Shown: positions 1 to 7,209, numbered from the stretch's first letter. The stretch is 25,070 nucleotides of DNA from CALWOS01 sp963595735 (GCA_963595735.1 CAVBJJ010000028.1:1-25070); one strand, 5' to 3'. The notes: a model not told the origin generated them from the letters alone. Made by a program: numbers and translations.

Positions 1-17
1 ATAATAAGGTAGGATAT

Positions 18-51
18 AAAAAAGACGAGAGCTTCCGCTCTCGTCTTTTTT
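18..51. terminator. Bidirectional intrinsic terminator
   Basis: A near-perfect hairpin has the arms GACGAGAGC and GCTCTCGTC around a TTCC loop. It is flanked by an A-run on the left and a T-run on the right, so it can stop transcription in either direction. It lies just beyond the stop codon of the minus-strand glyoxalase-like gene and should end that unit. Confidence 0.85.
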
Positions 52-60
52 GCTGTAATT

Positions 61-429
61 TTACTTGGTGGGGAGCACTTCCAGCCAGTACCCGTCCGGA
101 TCCTCGATGAAGTAAATGCCCATTTCGGGGTTTTCAAAGCAAATACATCCCATTTCCTGATGCTTTTTGTGGGCGGCGGCAAAGTCGTCCGTGCGGAAAG
201 CAAGGTGGAACTCCTTATCGCCCAGGTTATAAGGACGATCCATATCCCGCAGCCAGGTCAGCTCCAGCTCAAATTCCGTGGTATCGTTGCCCAGGTAGAC
301 GATGATAAAAGAGCCGTCCTCCGGCGCGATGCGGCGCTTTTCCCGCAGTCCCAGCGCCTGCTCATAAAAGACAAGGGAGCGCTGCAGGTCTTTTACATTG
401 TAGTTTTCGTGAATCATTTTGAAAGTCAT
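61..429 (-). CDS. Glyoxalase I-like VOC-family protein (lactoylglutathione lyase type)
   Basis: This 122-residue protein is a single vicinal-oxygen-chelate domain with two beta-alpha-beta-beta-beta modules. It resembles bacterial glyoxalase I, which isomerises the hemithioacetal of methylglyoxal and a thiol cofactor in the cytoplasm. H7, E56, H75 and E117 fall at the positions of the four metal ligands of the E. coli enzyme (H5, E56, H74, E122). The near-C-terminal EDPDGYWLEV block is characteristic of the family. The ATG at 429 is chosen because GGAGG lies 8 bases upstream; an internal ATG at codon 5 is less likely. The gene begins 19 bases after the stop of the upstream membrane acyltransferase, so the two probably share a transcript. 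The substrate is inferred, since VOC proteins also include fosfomycin-resistance and dioxygenase enzymes, and the thiol used in this lineage is unknown. Confidence 0.8.
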   Translation of the reverse strand: MTFKMIHENYNVKDLQRSLVFYEQALGLREKRRIAPEDGSFIIVYLGNDTTEFELELTWLRDMDRPYNLGDKEFHLAFRTDDFAAAHKKHQEMGCICFENPEMGIYFIEDPDGYWLEVLPTK

Positions 430-448
430 AGCAATTCCTCCGTGTGAA

Positions 449-1027
449 TTATTTGGTATGCAATTGTGCTTGCTGTATCAGCCTTTGTACCCGCGGGCGG
501 TTGTAGCGCTGGATCATGACAAAGGGCGCGTCCATGGCGCAGGCGAGGATCGAGGTGATCAGAAACACCGGTGCCGCGCCAAAAGTGGGGATCCACAGCA
601 GCGGGACAAAGGAAAGCGCCATCATGAGCGTATGTCCCAGCTCCGCCTGGGTCATGTTGCGCAGCAAATCGGCATAGCTCCGGTGGTGGATGTCGAACTG
701 CTCCGGCCTGGCGGTGATCAGTTTGGTCTTCCAGCGCTTTACCCGAAGCCGGCGATACAGCGCCGCTTCCCAGCGCCGGGGGCGATACCAGGCGGCGTCC
801 GGGGAGAAACCACGGCGGTGTCCATATGCGGTCACTGCAGCGGCCACCAGAATGCGCATGGAAAAGTGATAGAATATGGTCAAAAAGCTGATGTGCAGCG
901 TGAGAAAAATGTCCCGGGCGCAGCTGTGAAACAGGATCCCAAAAAGAACGGTGCCCGCAAGCGCCGCAGCGGTCAAAAGCAGCAGGATGGAAATCGTATT
1001 TGGCTTTTTCTGTTTTGCAGTCATCAT
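449..1027 (-). CDS. CrtO-like (glycosyl-4,4'-diaponeurosporenoate acyltransferase family) membrane protein
   Basis: The protein has 192 residues and several hydrophobic segments: residues 11-33, about 37-67, and two around 132-168. The C-terminal motif IQRYNRPR (172-179) and the central VKRWK block (96-100) followed by QAELGH (127-132) match the acyltransferase that acylates the glycosyl carotenoid in Staphylococcus aureus staphyloxanthin synthesis. The start is placed at the first of two adjacent ATG codons (1027 or 1024), which follow GAGAAAGG; a longer open frame upstream would cover the promoter. No carotenoid gene is visible nearby, so the true acceptor may be another lipid or glycolipid. 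The family match rests on motif recall, and the biochemical role is inference. It is probably co-transcribed with the downstream glyoxalase-like gene. Confidence 0.6.
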   Translation of the reverse strand: MMTAKQKKPNTISILLLLTAAALAGTVLFGILFHSCARDIFLTLHISFLTIFYHFSMRILVAAAVTAYGHRRGFSPDAAWYRPRRWEAALYRRLRVKRWKTKLITARPEQFDIHHRSYADLLRNMTQAELGHTLMMALSFVPLLWIPTFGAAPVFLITSILACAMDAPFVMIQRYNRPRVQRLIQQAQLHTK

Positions 1028-1071
1028 GGCCTTTCTCAATTTTAGCGTGGGGAAGCGTCCTGTTGATAAGC

Positions 1072-1080
1072 AGTATATCA
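1072..1080 (-). promoter_or_regulatory. Probable extended -10 promoter for the acyltransferase/glyoxalase unit
   Basis: Read on the minus strand this is TGATATACT, an extended -10 (TG-N-TATACT) about 45 bases upstream of the acyltransferase start. No good -35 hexamer is present at 16-18 bases. A TGATA/TATCA inverted repeat (1064-1080) overlaps the -10 and could be an operator. Confidence 0.4.
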
Positions 1081-1268
1081 CAGATTGCGGGAAAAGACGA
1101 GAAAATTTCTGCCGCCTCGGCGTCCCGGAAGCGGCTGGCATGAAAGGGAGGCAGGGCGCATAGAATGGTTTCACAGCAGAGAAGCGGGAAAAAGAGAATA
1201 CTTTCCGGATAAATATACCGAAAATTCAGGAAAAATGAGATTTTATTAAGAAAATACAAGAATTCAAA

Positions 1269-1297
1269 TTGACTTATGGTGTGGCTTCCGATACAAT
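1269..1297 (+). promoter_or_regulatory. pckA promoter
   Basis: TTGACT and TACAAT are separated by exactly 17 bases, a good vegetative promoter. Transcription would start near 1304 and leave a leader of about 110 bases before the chosen pckA start. Confidence 0.75.
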
Positions 1298-1318
1298 AAA
1301 AAAAGTTACTCTTTATTT

Positions 1319-1355
1319 GGCATCGGTACTCAACAGCGCTTGTGCAGCCGGTGCC
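1319..1355 (+). other. Hairpin in the pckA 5' leader
   Basis: GGCATCGG (1319-1326) pairs along its full length with CCGGTGCC (1348-1355), including one G-U pair, around a 21-base loop that can form a few more pairs. It lies inside the predicted leader between the promoter and the ribosome binding site. There is no U-run after it, so it is not a classical terminator. A regulatory role is inference. Confidence 0.4.
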
Positions 1356-1413
1356 ACAAATTTTATCGGTCATGTATGTTACGGGAACAATGAGGAAAGA
1401 GGTACAAATCAAG

Positions 1414-3021
1414 ATGGCTGACATCAATTTGAGCAAGTACGGCATCTCCGGCGTCACGGAGATCCTGCACAACCCATCGTACGAAACACTGTTTGTAGAG
1501 GAGACTCGGGAGGAGCTGGAGGGCTATGACAAGGGACAGATCAGCGAGCTGGGCGCTGTGAATGTCAAAACTGGCATCTATACCGGCCGCTCTCCCAAGG
1601 ACAAATACATTGTCGTGGACGAAAACTCCAAAGATACTGTCTGGTGGACCTCGGAGAACTATCCCAACGACAACCACCCCATGAGCCGGGCAGTCTGGGA
1701 CACGGTCAAGGACATTGCGCTTCAGGAGCTGTGCGGAAAAAAGCTGTATGTTGTGGATGCCTTTTGCGGCGCCAACAAGGACACCCGCATGGCCATCCGT
1801 TTTATTATGGAGGTCGCCTGGCAGGCGCATTTTGTCACCAATATGTTCATCCAGCCCACAGAGGAGGAACTGGCCGGCTTCGAGCCGGACTTTGTGGTGT
1901 ATAATGCCTCCAAGGCCAAAGTGGAGAATTTTAAGCAGTTGGGGCTGAACTCCGAGACCTGTGTGGCCTTTAACATCACCAGCCGGGAGCAGGTAATCAT
2001 CAACACATGGTATGGCGGCGAGATGAAGAAGGGTATGTTCTCCATGATGAACTACTATCTTCCGCTGAAAGGTATTGCCTCCATGCACTGTTCTGCCAAT
2101 ACCGACAAGAACGGCGAAAACACAGCCATCTTTTTCGGTCTGTCCGGCACGGGAAAAACGACCCTGTCCACGGACCCCAAGCGTCTGTTGATCGGCGATG
2201 ATGAGCACGGCTGGGATGATAACGGCGTGTTCAACTTTGAGGGCGGCTGTTATGCCAAGGTCATCAATCTGGATCCGGATTCCGAGCCGGATATTTACAA
2301 CGCCATCCGACGCAATGCGCTGCTGGAAAATGTTACGCTGGACGAGGGAGGCAAAATTGACTTTGCGGATAAGAGCGTTACGGAAAACACCCGCGTTTCT
2401 TATCCCATCGATCATATTCAGAATATCGTCCGTCCGATCTCCTCCGCGCCGGCGGCCAAGAATGTGATCTTCCTGTCTGCGGATGCCTTTGGCGTTCTGC
2501 CGCCGGTTTCCATTCTGACGCCGGAGCAGACCAAGTATTATTTCCTCTCCGGCTTTACGGCAAAGCTGGCCGGTACGGAGCGGGGGATCACGGAGCCGAC
2601 TCCGACCTTTTCCGCCTGCTTCGGACAGGCGTTTTTGGAACTGCACCCCACCAAGTATGCGGAGGAGCTGGTCAAAAAAATGGAAAAAAGCGGCGCAAAG
2701 GCCTATCTGGTCAACACCGGCTGGAACGGCACCGGCAAGCGCATTTCCATCAAGGACACCCGCGGCATCATTGACGCCATTCTGGCGGGGGAGATTTTGG
2801 CGGCCGAGACCAAGACCATTCCCTATTTCGGGCTGGCGGTTCCCACGGCGCTGACCGGGGTGGACGCCAACATTCTCGACCCCCGGGATACTTATGCCGA
2901 CGCGGTCGAGTGGGAGGCCAAGGCGAAGGATCTGGCATCCCGCTTTGTCAAAAACTTTGCCAAGTACGAGAGCAGCGCCGCCGGAAAGGCGCTGGTCGCC
3001 GCCGGCCCCAAGGCGGAGTGA
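1414..3021 (+). CDS. pckA: Phosphoenolpyruvate carboxykinase (ATP)
   Basis: The 535-residue cytosolic enzyme interconverts oxaloacetate + ATP and PEP + CO2 + ADP. In gluconeogenesis it makes PEP; in many anaerobes it runs the other way, fixing CO2 and making ATP. The P-loop GLSGTGKTT is at residues 242-250, and the metal-binding LIGDDEHGW (D262, D263) is the kinase-2 motif. The substrate-binding TGIYTGRSPKDKY lies near the N-terminus. The length fits ATP-type enzymes, and this P-loop is the ATP rather than the GTP form. The frame is open upstream to a GTG at 1342, but the ATG at 1414 is preferred because family members begin with a short DLSKYGI-like segment and AGAGG lies upstream, at a rather long 11-base spacing. 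The gene is monocistronic, with its own promoter and terminator. Confidence 0.96.
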   Translation: MADINLSKYGISGVTEILHNPSYETLFVEETREELEGYDKGQISELGAVNVKTGIYTGRSPKDKYIVVDENSKDTVWWTSENYPNDNHPMSRAVWDTVKDIALQELCGKKLYVVDAFCGANKDTRMAIRFIMEVAWQAHFVTNMFIQPTEEELAGFEPDFVVYNASKAKVENFKQLGLNSETCVAFNITSREQVIINTWYGGEMKKGMFSMMNYYLPLKGIASMHCSANTDKNGENTAIFFGLSGTGKTTLSTDPKRLLIGDDEHGWDDNGVFNFEGGCYAKVINLDPDSEPDIYNAIRRNALLENVTLDEGGKIDFADKSVTENTRVSYPIDHIQNIVRPISSAPAAKNVIFLSADAFGVLPPVSILTPEQTKYYFLSGFTAKLAGTERGITEPTPTFSACFGQAFLELHPTKYAEELVKKMEKSGAKAYLVNTGWNGTGKRISIKDTRGIIDAILAGEILAAETKTIPYFGLAVPTALTGVDANILDPRDTYADAVEWEAKAKDLASRFVKNFAKYESSAAGKALVAAGPKAE

Positions 3022-3053
3022 ATGCGTTCATACATATTTATATAAATAATAGG

Positions 3054-3100
3054 AAACTGCCCCTGGACAGCCAGTGTTTCGGCTGTCCAGGGGCAGTTTT
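3054..3100. terminator. Strong bidirectional terminator between pckA and the lipoprotein gene
   Basis: A perfect 19-bp stem (3054-3072 with 3081-3099) has an 8-base loop, a GC-rich core (CTGCCCCTGGACAGCC) and A/T runs at both ends. It separates the convergent pckA and lipoprotein genes and can serve both. Confidence 0.95.
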
Positions 3101-3115
3101 GCGTATATGATACGA

Positions 3116-3952
3116 TTATTGTATTGCGCAGGGGATGGTGCACCCAGAGACTCCTCCAAGCATATAAGTCAAGTAGCATAAAGTGATAGTGTCTCCCTGG
3201 ATATAATAGAGGCTGTTGAAATCGTTGATTGTAAGAGATTGCACCGTATCCGCTGCATCGTCAAACCAGATGAGTCCCGGATGTGTTTGGATGTAATTCA
3301 GGGTCTGCTCTTTCAGATATGCCACGATTTCGCTTTCGTCCAGAGTAAAAACTTCCGGCAGTGTCAGGAATTCTCCTGTGTTCAGGTTGAAATTCAGGCC
3401 ATATATACCCACAAGACTAACGCCGCCCGTGAACCAGTGGGATGTCATTTTAATGCTGAAAATGCCATTCGTATTTTCGACTACCTCTGCATCAGCGTAA
3501 TTATTATAGCAAGCGCCTTCTGCGGGTGGATTGTTGTTTACTTCATCAATGCTTTCCTGTATGTTGTTTAGAAAATCGCCGCATCGCAGTGCAAGCGCCG
3601 CGTTTATTTTCTGGCTCGCTTCATCTGTGCCGGTCAATACCACATTGTCATAGTATTGCTTCAAAATTACATTTCCGTTTTCGTCCTGCACGGAGCGGTC
3701 ATTGCGCTCAATGGTAAACTCGGCAGACAAATCGGATGTCGGTTTGTCGCTCTCCACCGGCGCGGCGGAAACTTCCTCTGATTCCCGGTCGTTTTCTCCA
3801 TTGTCGGTTTCCATCGGAACCGGCGTTTCAACCGGTGTGGGTGTGCTGACAAGTTCCCGGTCTTCTTCTATGCTCGTCTGGCGGCGGAGTCCGCAGCCGG
3901 CAAAACCGGCCAGCATCGCGCCCAGTAAAAGCAGTGCAAGCAGTCGTTTCAT
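3116..3952 (-). CDS. Lipoprotein with DUF4163/DUF3298 (RsiV-like) domains
   Basis: The 278-residue predicted lipoprotein has positive residues at 2-3, a hydrophobic segment (4-19) and a lipobox cysteine at C20. A Thr/Pro/Glu-rich linker follows (about 36-75). The folded part starts near residue 78 and resembles the DUF4163 plus DUF3298 pair found in RsiV-type anti-sigma factors and other Gram-positive surface lipoproteins, with phrases such as FNLNTGEFLTLPEVF. It is probably anchored on the outer face of the membrane. No sigma factor gene is adjacent and there is no cytoplasmic anti-sigma segment, so it is not called an anti-sigma factor. The start at 3952 gives the complete signal peptide and has AGGGGG 11 bases upstream. 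Its molecular function is unknown. Confidence 0.75.
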   Translation of the reverse strand: MKRLLALLLLGAMLAGFAGCGLRRQTSIEEDRELVSTPTPVETPVPMETDNGENDRESEEVSAAPVESDKPTSDLSAEFTIERNDRSVQDENGNVILKQYYDNVVLTGTDEASQKINAALALRCGDFLNNIQESIDEVNNNPPAEGACYNNYADAEVVENTNGIFSIKMTSHWFTGGVSLVGIYGLNFNLNTGEFLTLPEVFTLDESEIVAYLKEQTLNYIQTHPGLIWFDDAADTVQSLTINDFNSLYYIQGDTITLCYLTYMLGGVSGCTIPCAIQ

Positions 3953-4009
3953 GGTTCGTATTTCCCCCTGTGGATGATTTACGGCAACAAAAGCGCCATG
4001 TTTTTCTAC

Positions 4010-4038
4010 AGTATAGCACGATGCGCGAAATGCGTCAA
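4010..4038 (-). promoter_or_regulatory. Promoter of the lipoprotein gene
   Basis: On the minus strand TTGACG and TATACT are separated by 17 bases, and a TGC before the -10 makes it extended. The -35 covers the TGA stop codon of merR, so the lipoprotein has its own start site even though it lies directly behind merR. Confidence 0.75.
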
Positions 4039-4802
4039 ATAATTGGCAAAGCGACTTGAGTGATAAACTTTTTCTTGTCCTTGTGCTGCGGCGGCCCCTC
4101 CAGATAGGTATGCCGAATCGTTCCTTGGGGCTGCATACCGTTTTCCCGGGCGTACGCCAAAAGCCGCTGCCGCACTGTGGGCAATTCTTCATATGCTCCG
4201 TGATGAAAAATGCAGATGGCGCGCATGGCGGTGCGCGCTTCCACATATTCGCCCTGGCTGTTCGGCGGAACGGAAACGCAAAAGGAAATCTCTGAGGGAT
4301 TGTCGATGGCATACTCGATAAAATACATTCGCCGGGAGATGTCTGTGCCGCAGCTGCGCATAGCTTCCAGCGCAGTATTGCGCAGCAGAACGGTGCGTTC
4401 CGCCACAGAGTCGCTTTGATAAGTCCGGCGATAGATCCATTGCGCCGCCAACTGCACTTCCTTGATTTGTGAGGCGCTGGGTTCCGCGCGTTCCCGTAGC
4501 TTTTCGATGTTCAGGTTCAGCGCATCCCGCAGGCTTTCCAGCCGATGGATCAGCGGCGTGAGGTCCGATGACTCGAAAAAGTAAGCGCGTATCTCATCCA
4601 GCGATAGTCCCAGCTCCTGAAAAACCCGGATGGTTCGGATTTGCGTAAAGGTGTCAATGGTGTAGTAGCGATTCCCGGAAGTGGCGCTTTTGACATCCGG
4701 TTGGATCAATCCGTGGGCCTCGTAGTTGAGGATGATCCTGCGTGTAAGGCCAACGGCCTTTGCGATTTCTCCGATAGAAAACAGGTTATTATCGTTTTTC
4801 AT
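4035..4802 (-). CDS. MerR-family regulator with GyrI-like ligand-binding domain (BmrR type)
   Basis: The protein has 255 residues. An N-terminal winged helix-turn-helix (residues 7-76, including FSIGEIAKAVGLTRRIILNYE and SGNRYYTID) is followed by a dimerisation helix (about 78-115). The C-terminal domain from about 150 is GyrI/BmrR-like and carries TYLEGPP with E235 near the position of the acidic drug-binding residue. The domain layout implies a cytoplasmic activator that binds a small, perhaps cationic, ligand rather than a metal, and no metal-binding cysteine pair is present. The ATG at 4802 is chosen because GGAG lies 6 bases upstream; the frame is open far further upstream, but that stretch covers the operator. 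It is likely autoregulated, because its promoter overlaps the MerR operator at 4833-4863. The expected divergent target gene is not recognisable. Confidence 0.88.
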   Translation of the reverse strand: MKNDNNLFSIGEIAKAVGLTRRIILNYEAHGLIQPDVKSATSGNRYYTIDTFTQIRTIRVFQELGLSLDEIRAYFFESSDLTPLIHRLESLRDALNLNIEKLRERAEPSASQIKEVQLAAQWIYRRTYQSDSVAERTVLLRNTALEAMRSCGTDISRRMYFIEYAIDNPSEISFCVSVPPNSQGEYVEARTAMRAICIFHHGAYEELPTVRQRLLAYARENGMQPQGTIRHTYLEGPPQHKDKKKFITQVALPII

Positions 4803-4832
4803 AAAAAACTCCATAAAAAATGAAAAAAACTC

Positions 4833-4863
4833 TTGCATCGTACATCGGTGTACGGTGTATAAT
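4833..4863 (+). promoter_or_regulatory. MerR-type operator-promoter, 19-bp spacer, pointing away from merR
   Basis: TTGCAT (4833-4838) and TATAAT (4858-4863) are separated by 19 bases, the over-long spacing typical of promoters that MerR proteins activate by DNA distortion. The spacer carries the perfect dyad CGTACA-TCGG-TGTACG (4839-4854), with two more matching pairs outside it. The promoter lies 31 bases from the merR start codon and fires rightward, where no gene is recognised. Confidence 0.75.
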
Positions 4864-4886
4864 CGTATCATACAGGAAATGGACAA
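4858..4886 (-). promoter_or_regulatory. Probable merR promoter overlapping the operator
   Basis: On the minus strand TTGTCC and ATTATA are separated by 17 bases. The -10 is the reverse complement of the plus-strand -10, so the divergent promoters share one hexamer. The minus-strand start site would fall inside the MerR dyad, which suggests autorepression. The hexamers themselves are only fair. Confidence 0.45.
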
Positions 4887-4939
4887 AAAAGCAAGAGGAA
4901 ACGCATCTTTTTGTGCGTGTTTTCCCTGCCTTTTTTGTC
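4882..4939 (+). other. Long imperfect hairpin immediately downstream of the MerR promoter
   Basis: GACAAAAAAG (4882-4891) pairs with CTTTTTTGTC (4930-4939), and inside this GGAAA-CGCA (4897-4905) pairs with TGCG...TTTCC (4914-4925) with small bulges. A run of six T (4931-4936) forms part of the 3' arm. The hairpin starts about 12 bases after the predicted start site, so a transcript from this promoter could be only about 70 bases long. It may be an intrinsic terminator, a small RNA or an attenuator. Confidence 0.4.
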
Positions 4940-5712
4940 TTGCTCCCGTATTATCCGGACGGAAAGCCTGTTGCTGGGGGGCGCAGGCGCTTCGGAGAAA
5001 AGGGAACGAGAGAGAAATGTTATGATAGGAGGAATGAAAAAACAGGAATATCAAGGAAGCAATTGACGAAAACTTTGCAGTTTCTTTTCCGCAGCGGCGC
5101 TTTTTCCAAGGCTGTTTCCTGTAGCGGTGTTGGCAGCGGCGAATGGCGGGAAGAAAAGCCGCAGACATTCGGTTTGCGGCGCAGGGTGCTGTTAGTCTCG
5201 TTTCGTCCCTTGCGGCGGCAAATTCCAGGGGGGAAATCTGGATTTGTGCCTTACCAGCGGTATGGGAGAGGGGCGTGTTCGCGTCCGACAGCGCCTGCAT
5301 CCGCGCTCGGAGCCTTGCGGTTCCCCGATGCGGTTTCCGGAATCGGCTTTGCGGAAGTTTCCGCAGACAGTTGCTATGCCAAAAGGTGGATCTGGGCAGA
5401 GAAGCGGCATCACTTCCGGCGCGGGCAAGGGAAGCCTTGCCTCGGATGCCTTGTGTGTAACCCCAGTCCACAACCACTCTTTTGTGTGGTAAGAAGCCCA
5501 GCACATTGCGGAATACGGCGTCCCGCAATGTGCCGCGAGGGCTTGCTGTGCCGCGACGGCAGCCGGGAAAACAAAGCGGCTTTTCCAAGGGCTCGGCGAA
5601 AGCTTGCCCGACCCGAAAAGTGCTTGCATGCGTGACAGTCTGTTATGCTCCTTTGACGAATGTACACGCAAGGGGAAAGCCTTTGTATTCCCGGCGCCAA
5701 GCTCCAAACCAA
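4940..5712. other. Gene-free, hairpin-rich intergenic stretch
   Basis: Several frames on both strands are open here at once, but none looks like protein: composition is Arg/Pro/Ser/Cys-rich with no domain. Compact inverted repeats are TGCGGAA-GT-TTCCGCA, near 5350-5365; GGCAAGG-GAAG-CCTTGCC, near 5425-5442; CCACA...TGTGG, 5468-5489; and an 11-bp perfect stem GCACATTGCGG (5501-5511) with CCGCAATGTGC (5523-5533). An imperfect direct repeat of about 18 bases (GCGGC...CCAAGG) lies near 5094 and 5576. AGGAGG and ATG near 5028-5036 open only a 10-codon frame. This could be a structured RNA, a decayed gene or a dispersed repeat. Confidence 0.4.
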
Positions 5713-5755
5713 GATCCCTCGGCTGCGGTTCCATTTGCAGCCGAGGGATCAAAAT
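5713..5755. terminator. Strong hairpin terminator
   Basis: A perfect 14-bp stem (GATCCCTCGGCTGC, 5713-5726, with 5737-5750) encloses a 10-base loop. A/T-rich sequence follows on the plus strand and TTGGTTTGG on the minus strand. It could end minus-strand rlmD, whose stop is 63 bases away, or any rightward transcript from the MerR promoter. Confidence 0.75.
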
Positions 5756-5813
5756 TTTTGCATGGGCGATTTTTTATTTATTTGCGTAGTATTATAGATT
5801 GTATTTCCGGCTT

Positions 5814-7160
5814 TCAGCGGACATCTTCCCGCACCAAGCGGACGACAGTTTCTATATGCGGGGTGCGGGGAAACATATCCACTGCGGTGGCGGCTTGGGG
5901 GGCATAGCCCAAATCGGAAAACTGCTTCAAATCTCTGGCCAGCGTGGCGGGGTTGCAGGAGACATAGACGATGCGCTCCGGCGTCATGGCGGCAAGGGTC
6001 TCGATCACATCCGGGCGCAGACCCTTTCGGGGCGGATCGACAACAATGACCTGGGGACGGATGCCGGTATCTGCAAAGTGCTGCGCGGCTTCGCCGGCGT
6101 CTGCGCAGAGAAAATGCGTGTTTTCGATTCCATTGCTCCGGGCGTTGGTTTTTGCGTTTTCGATGGCCTCCGGCACGATTTCCGCCCCGTATACCCGGGC
6201 ACACTGCTTCGCGAGACACAGGGTGATGGTGCCGGAGCCGCAATAGAGATCCAGCGCGGTATCGGCATGGCCGGTGTATTCCATGGCGCGGCGATACAGC
6301 TTTTCCGCCTGGGGAATGTTGATCTGACAAAAGGCCTGGGGGGAAAGGAAAAAGCGGTGGCCGCAAAGGCGGGTTTCAATTTCCATGGTTCCCCAAAGGG
6401 CGTGGAAGCTGCCGGCGAGGATCGTGTTGCCCCGGGTCTCGTTGCGGTTCCAGACCACGCTTTTAAGCGCCGGTACGGCAGCCCGCAGGCGCTGTACCAG
6501 ATCTTCCGCCTGCGCCGGCGCGGCGCCGTTGGCGACAATGGTCACCTGTGCCTGGGCGTCGCCCTCCCGGAAAAACAGATGTCGGATCAAGCCCCGCCCG
6601 GCCTGTTCCCGGTATGCGGGGATTTGATGCGCCTGCATCCACTCCCGCAGTGCGCGGGCGGCATGGTCGGCGGCGGGGGATTGCAGCAGGCAGCGGGAGA
6701 TGGGAATGATCTGATGGCTGCGGGGACGGAAAAATCCGGTCACGGGGCCGTCACCCACCGCGTAAATGCACTTGTTCCGGTAGCCATCCGGGGAATCCGC
6801 GCCAAGAATCTCCGAAACAGAAAAATCCAGATGCCCGATTCTCTGAAACGCATCATTTACCCGGCGGCGCTTTTGCTCCAGCTCGGCGGCGTAATGCATA
6901 TGCCGCAGGCTGCACCCGCCGCATTTTCCGTAGTACGGACAGTCCGGCTCCCGCCGTTCCGGCGCAGGGGAGAGATTGCGCAGCCCCTTGCCCCAGACAG
7001 CGGTCGCGGTCACCTTTACCAGAAGAATTTCCCATTGCTCCCCGGGGAGCGCACCGGGGATGAAAACGGCGCGGCCGCCGATGCGGCAAACGCCGGCGCC
7101 CTCGCTGGTCAGGCCGGTGATCTCGCCGGTGTGGGTTTGATTTTTACGCAGTATTTCCAT
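5814..7160 (-). CDS. rlmD: 23S rRNA (uracil-C5) methyltransferase, RlmD/RumA family
   Basis: This 448-residue SAM-dependent enzyme makes 5-methyluridine in 23S rRNA. An N-terminal TRAM RNA-binding domain (about 5-60) is followed by the [4Fe-4S] cysteines C74, C80, C83 and, further on, C157. The methyltransferase core has DLYCGSG (304-310) for SAM, VVDPPRKGL (373-381) and the catalytic cysteine C402 in YVSCNPATLARD. The ATG at 7160 begins directly before the TRAM domain and has GGGGA 7 bases upstream; an earlier in-frame start at 7229 would cover the promoter. Firmicutes often carry several paralogues modifying U747 or U1939, so the exact uridine cannot be assigned. It is divergent from the aminotransferase gene and probably monocistronic. 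Confidence 0.9.
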   Translation of the reverse strand: MEILRKNQTHTGEITGLTSEGAGVCRIGGRAVFIPGALPGEQWEILLVKVTATAVWGKGLRNLSPAPERREPDCPYYGKCGGCSLRHMHYAAELEQKRRRVNDAFQRIGHLDFSVSEILGADSPDGYRNKCIYAVGDGPVTGFFRPRSHQIIPISRCLLQSPAADHAARALREWMQAHQIPAYREQAGRGLIRHLFFREGDAQAQVTIVANGAAPAQAEDLVQRLRAAVPALKSVVWNRNETRGNTILAGSFHALWGTMEIETRLCGHRFFLSPQAFCQINIPQAEKLYRRAMEYTGHADTALDLYCGSGTITLCLAKQCARVYGAEIVPEAIENAKTNARSNGIENTHFLCADAGEAAQHFADTGIRPQVIVVDPPRKGLRPDVIETLAAMTPERIVYVSCNPATLARDLKQFSDLGYAPQAATAVDMFPRTPHIETVVRLVREDVR

Positions 7161-7200
7161 GATAGCTTCCCCTGTTTTCCATCGTTTTGATAACACTTCT

Positions 7201-7209
7201 ATCATAACA
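7201..7209 (-). promoter_or_regulatory. Extended -10 promoter of rlmD
   Basis: On the minus strand this reads TGTTATGAT, an extended -10 about 40 bases before the rlmD start. The -35 region is weak, as is usual for extended -10 promoters. Confidence 0.5.

Noticed and set aside
3116..3952. Anti-sigma factor RsiV
   Set aside because: The domains are similar, but there is a lipoprotein signal instead of a cytoplasmic sigma-binding segment with a transmembrane helix, and no sigma factor gene is adjacent.
5028..5065. AGGAGG followed by ATG, with TATGAT just upstream, as a leader peptide gene
   Set aside because: The spacing between AGGAGG and ATG is only one base and the frame stops after 10 codons; no regulatory pattern of codons is visible.
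4803..5588. N-terminal extension of the MerR protein by about 260 residues
   Set aside because: The extension would cover the MerR operator and promoter, has no domain-like sequence, and a proper ribosome binding site (GGAG at 6 bases) stands before the ATG at 4802.
5094..5593. Insertion sequence bounded by the imperfect direct repeat
   Set aside because: There is no transposase frame between the copies, and the repeats differ in length and are not accompanied by terminal inverted repeats.
4820..5635. Long plus-strand open frame of 271 codons in the gene-free region
   Set aside because: Composition is Arg/Cys/Pro-rich without a domain, it begins inside the merR promoter region without a ribosome binding site, and several other frames are open here at the same time, which reflects GC-rich base composition.
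5192..5752. Minus-strand open frame of 186 codons
   Set aside because: It begins inside the terminator stem at 5713-5755, shows no recognisable domain and runs through all the local hairpins.
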